A DNA stretch of 64,000 bases, from the NCBI RefSeq assembly GCF_001187555.1, contig NZ_LFIJ01000001.1, positions 176,307 through 240,306 of the forward strand, read 5' to 3'. The notes under the pieces were generated by a model. It saw nothing but the letters and a program-made list of their open reading frames with translations. It searched no databases and was not told the origin of the DNA. This stretch comes from Gilvimarinus polysaccharolyticus. GTDB lineage: Bacteria; Pseudomonadota; Gammaproteobacteria; Pseudomonadales; Cellvibrionaceae. Position numbers and translations under genes: made by a program. Of the stretch, positions 9,870-16,354 are shown one piece after another. The number at the start of each line of letters is the position of its first letter. Within the stretch, counting starts at the first letter, position 1.

Positions 9870-11207
9870 ATGAGTCGTACATACTTTGGTACCGATGGTA
9901 TCCGCGGGCGAGTGGGGGATACCCCCATTACCCCAGATTTTATGCTCAAGCTGGGTTGGGCCGCTGGCCGAGTTTTGGTGGATCGCTACGATGGCGCAGG
10001 TTTAATTTTAATTGGCAAAGATACGCGTATTTCGGGCTATATGTTCGAATCGGCACTGCAGGCAGGATTGATAAATGCGGGGGTCGATGTTGGTTTGCTG
10101 GGTCCCATGCCTACCCCTGGTATTGCTTATTTAACTCGAACCTTTCAGGCGCAAGCCGGTATTGTGATTAGCGCTTCGCACAATAGTTATTTTGATAATG
10201 GTATTAAGTTTTTTAGCGCCGAAGGCACTAAGCTGCCAGATGATATAGAGCAAGAGATCGAAGCCCAGCTAGAGCGGCCCATGATGACGGCCGAGTGCTT
10301 GGGCAAAGCGCGTCGTATCAACGATGCCGCAGGCCGTTATATTGAGTTTTGCAAAGGCACAATGCCCTGGGGGTTTAAGCTCTCTGGTATGCAAATCGTG
10401 GTCGACTGTGCGCATGGTGCCACTTATCACATTGCCCCCAGTGTGTTTAGCGAACTGGGCGCTAAGGTGATTCCATTTGCCTGCGAGCCTAATGGCACTA
10501 ACATCAATCGCAGCTGTGGCTCCACCAGCCCCGAAGCTCTAAAAGAAAAAGTTTTAGAAGTGGGGGCCGATTTAGGTATCGCATTTGACGGCGATGGTGA
10601 CCGACTGGTCTTTGTCGATCATAAAGGTGAGATCGTAGATGGCGATGAGCTGCTCTACATTATTGCGGCGTATCAGCACAAACATGCCGGAGGTTGCAGT
10701 GGCGTGGTGGGTACAGTGATGAGTAACTTCGGCTTTGAGCTTGGACTTAAGGGGCTTGGCGTGCCTTTTACCCGTGCCAAGGTGGGTGATCGCTACGTGA
10801 TTGAGGCTATGCGTAATAATGGCTGGTCGCTGGGTGGGGAGGCATCAGGCCACATTGTTTGCGGCAATGTCACCACCACCGGCGATGGTATTATTGCGGC
10901 GTTACAGGTGTTGCTTGCTATTAGCACTATGGGGCAAAGCCTGCACAGCGCCAAACAAGGTATGAGCAAGCTGCCGCAAACCATGATCAATGTGCACCGA
11001 CTAAAAGATGTTGATTTAGATCACGACCCACTTGTGCAAGCCGCCGTTACCGCCGCCGAACAACAGTTAGGTGGCCGCGGGCGCGTTTTGTTGCGTCCAT
11101 CCGGCACCGAGCCGGTAGTGCGAGTTATGGTGGAGGGCGAAGATCGTGCCGAGGTAAAGAGCTTGGCAAAGCAGTTGGCCGAGGAGGTTAAGCTAGCTCT
11201 TAATTAG
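9870..11207 (+). CDS. glmM: Phosphoglucosamine mutase
   Basis: Interconverts glucosamine-6-phosphate and glucosamine-1-phosphate for UDP-GlcNAc synthesis. The 445 residues match the family. Visible motifs are FGTDGIRG at the N-terminus, the active phosphoserine loop [12 protein letters not shown] (Ser103), the metal loop DGDGDR, the sugar loop GGEASGH, and the phosphate-binding [10 protein letters not shown] at the end. The active-site loop has Ser where many homologues have Pro after SASHN, a mild change. It follows folP directly. Confidence 0.97.
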   Translation: MSRTYFGTDGIRGRVGDTPITPDFMLKLGWAAGRVLVDRYDGAGLILIGKDTRISGYMFESALQAGLINAGVDVGLLGPMPTPGIAYLTRTFQAQAGIVISASHNSYFDNGIKFFSAEGTKLPDDIEQEIEAQLERPMMTAECLGKARRINDAAGRYIEFCKGTMPWGFKLSGMQIVVDCAHGATYHIAPSVFSELGAKVIPFACEPNGTNINRSCGSTSPEALKEKVLEVGADLGIAFDGDGDRLVFVDHKGEIVDGDELLYIIAAYQHKHAGGCSGVVGTVMSNFGFELGLKGLGVPFTRAKVGDRYVIEAMRNNGWSLGGEASGHIVCGNVTTTGDGIIAALQVLLAISTMGQSLHSAKQGMSKLPQTMINVHRLKDVDLDHDPLVQAAVTAAEQQLGGRGRVLLRPSGTEPVVRVMVEGEDRAEVKSLAKQLAEEVKLALN

Positions 11208-11328
11208 CCGTGTAACCTACGGTTTTTAAGGCAATTTATCGTTGTATCTTGATGTTTGTTCGGATACCATTGGCGGCCGTTTTACGGAGGACAACAAAGT
11301 GGCATTGCAGTCCAAGGGAGATCGACGA

Positions 11329-12084
11329 ATGTTGGTCGTCGGCAACTGGAAAATGAACGGCACAGCTGCCGTTAACAACCAGCTGCTTCAAGCCATTTTG
11401 GCTGATTGGAGTCCGTTGCGATGTGTTGATGTCGCTATTTGCCCTCCGTTTGTGTATCTACCTCAAGTGGTTGAGATGCTCAGCGAAGGCCCGATTAATG
11501 TCGGCGGACAAAGTCTTAATCCGCGAGTTAATGGTGCTTTTACCGGAGAAGTTTCTGGTGAGATGCTACTTGATTGCGGCTGTCGTTATGTGATTGTTGG
11601 TCACAATGAGCGGCGTCGTATGCAGGCTGAGACGGATCTGTACGTGGCCGAGCAGTTTTTAGCGGCACAAAAGAACGGTTTAATCCCCATCTTATGTGTT
11701 GGCGAATCTGAGCAGGCGCGCGAGGCAGGACAAGCATTTGATGCGATCGCCAAACAGCTTAAAGTTGTTATCGATGCAGCGGGTTTAGAAGCATTTAGTC
11801 ACGCCGTTGTAGCTTATGAGCCAATTTGGGCTGTGGGTACGGGCAAGACGGCCACACCTGATCAAGCACAAGAAATGCATACTTTTATTCGTGGCCAGTT
11901 TGGTGCCTTGGGTAAAAACCTAGTTATATTGTACGGTGGTAGCGTTAAAGCCAGTAATGCGGTGAGTTTATTTGCCGAATCGGATATTGATGGAGCCCTG
12001 TTAGGGGGAGCATCACTTAACGCAGAAGATTTTATAGCGATATGTCAGAGTGCCGAACAGGTTGCTACTGGCGTAACACAGTAA
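11329..12084 (+). CDS. tpiA: Triosephosphate isomerase
   Basis: Interconverts dihydroxyacetone phosphate and glyceraldehyde-3-phosphate. I start it at the ATG at 11329 (MLVVGNWKMNG), preceded by GGGAG, which gives 251 residues, the family length. The upstream in-frame start at 11242 adds 29 non-conserved residues. Catalytic residues are Lys8 (NWKMNG), His92 (VGHNERR) and the Glu of VAYEPIWAVGTGK. The loop GGSVK binds phosphate. Unusually, the nearly invariant Ser after the catalytic His (GHSERR) is Asn93 here. It sits between glmM and secG as in Pseudomonas. Confidence 0.96.
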   Translation: MLVVGNWKMNGTAAVNNQLLQAILADWSPLRCVDVAICPPFVYLPQVVEMLSEGPINVGGQSLNPRVNGAFTGEVSGEMLLDCGCRYVIVGHNERRRMQAETDLYVAEQFLAAQKNGLIPILCVGESEQAREAGQAFDAIAKQLKVVIDAAGLEAFSHAVVAYEPIWAVGTGKTATPDQAQEMHTFIRGQFGALGKNLVILYGGSVKASNAVSLFAESDIDGALLGGASLNAEDFIAICQSAEQVATGVTQ

Positions 12085-12105
12085 GCTCGCAAAGAGAGCG
12101 GAGTC

Positions 12106-12528
12106 ATGGAAAAAATAGTACTGATTGTTCATATTTTAACGGCGCTGGCCATTATTGCATTGATCTTAATGCAACAAGGCAAAGGTGCTTCTGCTGGTGC
12201 CTCGTTTGGTGCTGGCGCATCACAAACCGTTTTTGGTAGTGAGGGCAGTGGTAACTTCTTTACTCGCGCCACTTCTATCTTTGCGGTTGTTTTCTTTTGC
12301 ACCAGTTTTGGTTTGGCTATTATTGCTAAAAACAGTCTCTCAATAGCTGACGATACAATTCCTGCTGTGCTAGAATCCGCCCCCGCTGACAGTGACGTCC
12401 CTATGTCTGGTGGTTTTGAGGTTCCAGACACTGAGTCGGATGTTCCTGCTGCTTCAGAAGTTCCGAGCATGGGCGATGAGTCAAGCTCTGTTGACGAAGT
12501 TCCCGCAGTACCAGCTGACGCGCAGTAA
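12106..12528 (+). CDS. secG: Preprotein translocase subunit SecG
   Basis: Small inner-membrane subunit of the SecYEG translocon. The 140 residues include two membrane helices (about 3-20 and 52-72) separated by the conserved cytoplasmic loop with GKGASAGASFGAGASQTVFGS. The C-terminal 65 residues are acidic and Ser/Pro-rich (repeated EVP and DVP), longer than E. coli SecG (110 residues). It starts 22 nt after tpiA and is followed by tRNA-Leu, the conserved secG-leuU order. Confidence 0.96.
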   Translation: MEKIVLIVHILTALAIIALILMQQGKGASAGASFGAGASQTVFGSEGSGNFFTRATSIFAVVFFCTSFGLAIIAKNSLSIADDTIPAVLESAPADSDVPMSGGFEVPDTESDVPAASEVPSMGDESSSVDEVPAVPADAQ

Positions 12529-12683
12529 TAGATTAGCTCAAGCGGTACTGCAAGGATGCAAAAGCAAGAGCAGCCAGTGAGGCGTTGCCGACAACTTGGT
12601 GGATGATGTGCAGGATGCACTTATATCGCGTTAGGCAGGAGCCTGTAGCGCAGTAGTAAAAAGTTTAGATTAACCCCTTATAT

Positions 12684-12768
12684 GCCCAAGTGGTGGAATT
12701 GGTAGACACGCTATCTTGAGGGGGTAGTGGCGCAAGCCGTGCCGGTTCAAGTCCGGCCTTGGGCACCA
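12684..12768 (+). tRNA. leuU: tRNA-Leu (anticodon GAG)
   Basis: The 85-nt gene folds as a class II tRNA. Acceptor strands GCCCAAG and CTTGGGC pair perfectly, CCA is encoded (12766-12768), the anticodon stem CTATC/GGTAG encloses loop TTGAGGG with anticodon GAG, and GCCGGTTCAAGTCCGGC forms the T arm. It closely resembles E. coli leuU and has the same neighbour, secG. Its 3' end is the integration site of the downstream element, so the present 3' end may have been supplied by that element. Confidence 0.97.
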
Positions 12769-12800
12769 TTTAGCAAACCGATATACTCCTATATCGTCTC

Positions 12801-12827
12801 AAAAGCCCCGCCAGTCGGGGCTTTTTT
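12801..12827 (+). terminator. Intrinsic terminator after tRNA-Leu
   Basis: AAAAGCCCCG (12801-12810) pairs with CGGGGCTTTT (12816-12825) around a CCAGT loop, and the T run reaches 12827. It lies 32 nt after the tRNA end. If the element boundary is the tRNA 3' end, this terminator belongs to the element, and the native tRNA terminator is the one at 21771-21802. Confidence 0.85.
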
Positions 12828-12854
12828 GTGTCTGGCCTATCCGTATCCGTCCTA

Positions 12855-12927
12855 TATGCCCCCATTGTATCCGGTATCGAGTGGGGGCATAATTAGGGGC
12901 ACATTCAAAAGCGGTGGGGGCATTTTT
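12855..12927. repeat. Left-end GGGGGCAT sites, candidate integrase arm sites
   Basis: TATGCCCCCA (12855-12864) and TGGGGGCATA (12882-12891) form a perfect 10-bp inverted repeat. A third copy lies at 12915-12923, just before int. GGTGGGGGCATTTTT (12913-12927) recurs at 21669-21683 and GGGGGCATAA (12883-12892) recurs at 21684-21693, close to the proposed right end. Paired sites at both ends are what arm-type binding sites of a tyrosine integrase would look like. The octamer also appears inside int, so it is not exclusive to the ends. Confidence 0.45.
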
Positions 12928-12931
12928 AAAA

Positions 12932-14179
12932 ATGGCCAGTATTAACAAGCTCAGTGAAGCGGCGGTACGGCAGGCAAAGCCTAAAGCAAAGGCCTACAGG
13001 CTAGCCGATGGCGCTGGTATGTATTTGGAGGTCACCCCCACTGGCTCACGCTATTGGCGCTTAAAGTATAGGCATGGCGGCAAAGAGAAGCGCTTAGCTC
13101 TTGGTGTATACCCTAACGTGACGTTAGCCACCGCCCGAGAGAAGGCGCGGGATGCTAAAGACCTTTTGCAGGAAGGTATCGACCCCAGCGAAGCTAAGAA
13201 ACAAGCCAAGCTTCAGCGCCGTGAGGCGGTGGCCAATACCTTTACCTCTATTGGTGCTGAGTATGTCGAGAAACGCCGTACAGAAGGCGCGGCGGCGGTC
13301 ACTATCGAAAAGCTGCAATGGATAGTTAATAAGAAATTATGCCCCCACATTGGGGGCACCCCAGTAATGGAAATAACGCCTGCTATGTTACTGGGGGCAT
13401 TACGCCGTATTGAGGCCGATGGCTTAAACGAAACCGCCCACCGTGCCAAACGGGTAGCGGGGCAGGTGTTACGTTATGCCGTGGTGACCGGTCGGTGTGA
13501 TCGTGACATCTCTCAGGATTTAAAAGGGGCATTGGTAGCGGTTAAGGCAACACACCGCGCCGCTATAACCGACCCTAAAGAGCTTGGCCCGTTGTTGATA
13601 GCGATCGACTCTTACTCGGGCACTATGGAGGTGGCCACCGCCCTAAAGCTCACCCCCATATTATTTCAAAGACCTGGCGAGCTACGCCATATGGAGTGGT
13701 CAGAATTAGACCTTGAGCTAGAGCGCTGGGAAATACCCGCCGATAAAATGAAAATGCGGCAACCGCACGTTGTCCCGCTACCTGATCAAGCCTTAGCGCT
13801 ACTGAAAGCCATACACCCGCTTACCGGCTCGGGCCGTTATGTGTTCCCTAGTGCCCGCCGTGGTGGCAGGCCATTGTCTGAGGCTGGCGTATTGGCGGCG
13901 CTGCGCACCCTTGGCTATGACAAAGACAAAGTAACCCCGCACGGCTTCAGGGCAACCGCTCGCACCTTGCTTGATGAGGTGTTGGGCTTTCGGGTTGACT
14001 ATATCGAGCAGCAGCTAGCCCACGCCGTTAAAGATGCCAACGGCAGGGCATACAACCGCACAAAATACCTACCCGAGCGTAAAGCCATGATGCAAGGCTG
14101 GGCTGATTACTTGGACACCCTGAAAGCTGAAGTATTAACGCCTACCGTGGTTGCTGGTGATTTTCGTAGGGCTAATTGA
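12932..14179 (+). CDS. int: P4-type tyrosine site-specific integrase
   Basis: Tyrosine recombinase that would insert the element into tRNA-Leu and excise it. The 415 residues carry the DUF4102-type N-terminal DNA-binding domain (KLSEAAVRQAKPKAK, then WRLKYRHGGKEKRLALGVYP), a central SAM-like core-binding domain (about 100-190), and the catalytic domain. Catalytic residues visible are Arg in RPGELRHMEWSEL, the His-x-x-Arg of TPHGFRATARTL, His in LAHAVKD and the nucleophile Tyr in RAYNRTKYL. The ATG at 12932 gives MASINKLSEA; a GTG at 12914 in frame is an alternative. It sits next to the tRNA, as in P4 and CP4-57 integrases. Confidence 0.95.
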   Translation: MASINKLSEAAVRQAKPKAKAYRLADGAGMYLEVTPTGSRYWRLKYRHGGKEKRLALGVYPNVTLATAREKARDAKDLLQEGIDPSEAKKQAKLQRREAVANTFTSIGAEYVEKRRTEGAAAVTIEKLQWIVNKKLCPHIGGTPVMEITPAMLLGALRRIEADGLNETAHRAKRVAGQVLRYAVVTGRCDRDISQDLKGALVAVKATHRAAITDPKELGPLLIAIDSYSGTMEVATALKLTPILFQRPGELRHMEWSELDLELERWEIPADKMKMRQPHVVPLPDQALALLKAIHPLTGSGRYVFPSARRGGRPLSEAGVLAALRTLGYDKDKVTPHGFRATARTLLDEVLGFRVDYIEQQLAHAVKDANGRAYNRTKYLPERKAMMQGWADYLDTLKAEVLTPTVVAGDFRRAN

Positions 14180-14210
14180 TGCGCCTGTATTATCGGCCAA
14201 GGGTTTATGG

Positions 14211-14440
14211 CACGTTACACCCGTTACTTACGTTACATTTTGTAAAAGTCTTTTATGTTCAATAGGTTAAGTGGTTTTTTTTGGTAACGGGTGCCAGTGG
14301 TGTACCCGTTACCACCCGTTACAAAAGCGGGATATTTTGGGCGAATGATAAGTATTTACACTAATTCGCCCCGCTGAAGTTTTACCAAGGCTAGGGTAGC
14401 TCCCGAAAGCGCGCAAACCCAGTGCGCTGCCTTGGTAATC
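14211..14440. other. Left iteron cluster and tandem hairpins, candidate replication origin
   Basis: This gene-free 288-nt gap after int holds four copies of GTAACGGGT or its complement (14219-14227, 14284-14292, 14304-14312, 14314-14322). Two perfect inverted repeats follow: GGGCGAAT (14339-14346) with ATTCGCCC (14363-14370), and TTACCAAGGC (14382-14391) with GCCTTGGTAA (14429-14438). The same iteron recurs at 20994-21080. Phage P4 replication uses iterons at ori and crr that are bound by its alpha primase/helicase. Because the element encodes such a protein, an origin role is the best inference. A structured regulatory RNA is an alternative for the hairpins. Confidence 0.5.
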
Positions 14441-14467
14441 TATTTTTGGGTTCCGTAGGGGTACGGT

Positions 14468-15241
14468 ATGGCGAAGGAAAAAGGGCAGTCAAATACATCT
14501 AGAGAGCGGGATAAAGCGCGAGGCGAGATAGAAAGAAATCGCCCGCTAAAAGATTTGTTTGCCCCTCGTGTTCTTGGCGAGAATGAAACCTATGACCATA
14601 TTTTGAAGCTGCACTGTGCGTTGGGCGGAAAGCCTGCGACGGTGGAGGGTGAGCCCTATCCGTATACCTGTGCGTGGTCATACCGAGAAGCCGATTTATT
14701 AAATTTTGACCTGGTGCTTTCTCGGTTGCGAGAGTTTGAGCGAGATCGGCCCGACTGGTTGGCCTCTGAGAAGCTAGGCGACCGTGCAAGGAATGATGGT
14801 CGCTTTCAGGAGCTAAGTGAATTACTGGCCAGCATTGATCGCGGGCTGGAGCATCTGAATGCAGCCCCAGCAGCGTTAAGCGATCTCCTAGTTTTGGTTG
14901 CCCAAGTCGGTTACCTGGCCGGTGCCATTGATTTTAGATATGCAGAGCATCGAATTACTGCTGGTATTGTGGCCAGTTCGAACGCGGCTGCTGATATGCA
15001 GAAAAAAAAGAAGAAAAAGGAAAATAAGAATAAAAAATGGTTGTCAGGTCGTGTTGCAGATCAGCAGGTAAAAAAAACTACTAAGGGTTACAAAATTGAA
15101 GGCACAAATAAGGGGTTTATTAACGATATAGAAATTGAGGCATCTGATAGAGGTCTCACCCGCCGTTGGCTCGAAGAAAACATAGGTTCTGTAATTAAAG
15201 AAAACGTACAAAATGGAATAAACACCATAAGTTTAGAATAA
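14468..15241 (+). CDS. Hypothetical element protein, lysine-rich
   Basis: A 257-residue protein I do not recognise. It starts at an ATG 7 nt after AGGGG. Residues 1-30 are charged and probably disordered, about 35-175 look helical and globular (WSYREADLLNFDLVLSRLREFERDRP), and a Lys/Asn run (MQKKKKKKENKNKKW) near residue 178 separates a basic C-terminal part ending in RRWLEENIGSVIKENVQNGIN. The basic tract is coded by A-rich DNA (A8 at 15002-15009), which could slip. It lies between int and alpA and may be a DNA-binding accessory protein of the element, but that is a guess. Confidence 0.7.
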   Translation: MAKEKGQSNTSRERDKARGEIERNRPLKDLFAPRVLGENETYDHILKLHCALGGKPATVEGEPYPYTCAWSYREADLLNFDLVLSRLREFERDRPDWLASEKLGDRARNDGRFQELSELLASIDRGLEHLNAAPAALSDLLVLVAQVGYLAGAIDFRYAEHRITAGIVASSNAAADMQKKKKKKENKNKKWLSGRVADQQVKKTTKGYKIEGTNKGFINDIEIEASDRGLTRRWLEENIGSVIKENVQNGINTISLE

Positions 15242-15273
15242 GAAATACAAGTAGGCCCCTAAACGTATTTCTT
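15240..15273 (+). terminator. Hairpin after the lysine-rich protein gene
   Basis: AAGAAATAC (15240-15248) pairs perfectly with GTATTTCTT (15265-15273) directly after the stop codon of the preceding gene. No T run follows, so it may attenuate or protect the transcript rather than terminate it fully. The alpA-like gene starts about 100 nt downstream. Confidence 0.35.
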
Positions 15274-15369
15274 AGGGAAACAAGCAATATAAAAATCCGG
15301 CATTCTCCTAACTGTTCCTTTCCACATTGTGTAGAAAGTTGAGTATTTAACAGTATAGGAGGCTCAAAT

Positions 15370-15660
15370 ATGAGCGCATCGAAAAAGCCAACCCCACCAG
15401 AAAGTAAAGCCACCGCTAACCCCAGTATAAATCCATTACTTGAGGCCAAGCAAAAGGCCAAGTTAGACCCCGCAACGGAAGAGCTATGGCGCATTGCTCG
15501 CGTATGTGGCCGCGTAGGTGTTTCAAAAACCACTTGGTACTCTTGGGTACAGCAAGGCATAGCACCGGCTGGTGTTAAATTATCGCCTGGCATTACTGTA
15601 TGGCCTAAGTCTGTTATTGATGACTTTATCGCCCGATTGATTGAGCAGGGGGCCGCGTAA
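15370..15660 (+). CDS. AlpA-like DNA-binding regulator
   Basis: A 96-residue protein whose C-terminal half has the AlpA/excisionase-type winged helix pattern: a HTH with VGVSKTTWYSWVQQGIAPAG, a wing reading VKLSPGITVWPKS and a final helix VIDDFIARLIEQ. AlpA-type proteins of P4-like elements and PICIs act as transcriptional activators or excision factors, so this is a candidate switch for excision or replication. AGGAGG lies before the ATG. The stop overlaps the next start by one base (TAATG), so the two genes are coupled. Confidence 0.85.
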   Translation: MSASKKPTPPESKATANPSINPLLEAKQKAKLDPATEELWRIARVCGRVGVSKTTWYSWVQQGIAPAGVKLSPGITVWPKSVIDDFIARLIEQGAA

Positions 15661-16271
15661 TGTTGAACAATAACGAAACCAAAAACCTTATAGCGCCGTT
15701 AGATAATTGGGCACGGCACGTGGCCATGAAGCGCCTAACCGCCGTAGCGGAAATTGAGTCGCTAGGTGATAACGCCTCTGATGCCGACCGTTTTTATGCG
15801 GTGGAATCTTACGAATGCGGTACGCTAGTTAAAAACCCCGCGCTTTTTGACCGAGTACTTGAATCGTTTGAGAAGGGCGCTACACGTGCCATTATGCGGC
15901 GGCTTATTTTACAAAAATTTAGCGTAGCAGAGCGGGCAACAAACCGGCATCCGCTTAAGCTACCCGCCGATGATGATACAGGTTTACGCCATTTACTTTT
16001 ATTCGTTTTGCCGTCTACTGGTGAGCTTGCTTTTTTAGGCGTAACCAATGCCGAGCTAAAGCGCCACCGTGATAGCTCTAGTAGCTCCATTGCTGCACCT
16101 GGCTGTGGTCATTTTTACATGTTCAGGCCCACCGATTTAGGCCCAATAATTATAGAAAACTTGCTTGAGTACTTTGCCTGTCGTGACCTTCGCGCATGGC
16201 CGGTGTGGGGTTTGCACCCGTCGGGTAATGAATGGCTTACCGATGGCCGCTCGCTTGCTTCTTGCCGGTAA
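15660..16271 (+). CDS. Hypothetical element protein
   Basis: A 203-residue protein of unknown function, translationally coupled to alpA and 83 nt upstream of the primase gene. It is mixed alpha/beta without signal peptide or membrane segment. The central part reads LRHLLLFVLPSTGELAFLGVTNAEL and the C-terminal part contains IIIENLLEYFACRDLRAWPVWGL. No catalytic motif is evident. The position inside the alpA-primase operon suggests a role in replication or its control. Confidence 0.75.
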   Translation: MLNNNETKNLIAPLDNWARHVAMKRLTAVAEIESLGDNASDADRFYAVESYECGTLVKNPALFDRVLESFEKGATRAIMRRLILQKFSVAERATNRHPLKLPADDDTGLRHLLLFVLPSTGELAFLGVTNAELKRHRDSSSSSIAAPGCGHFYMFRPTDLGPIIIENLLEYFACRDLRAWPVWGLHPSGNEWLTDGRSLASCR

Positions 16272-16354
16272 ATAACAAGGCTTTAAGCGTGTATTTCCGC
16301 GCCCTGTTGGTGAACCACTGGGGCGGGGTTTGGCGAATAACCAAGGGTTGAATA

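Noticed and set aside
11242-11328. Longer tpiA start
   Set aside because: The extra 29 residues precede the conserved NWKMNG start and lack homology; GGGAG is placed for the ATG at 11329.
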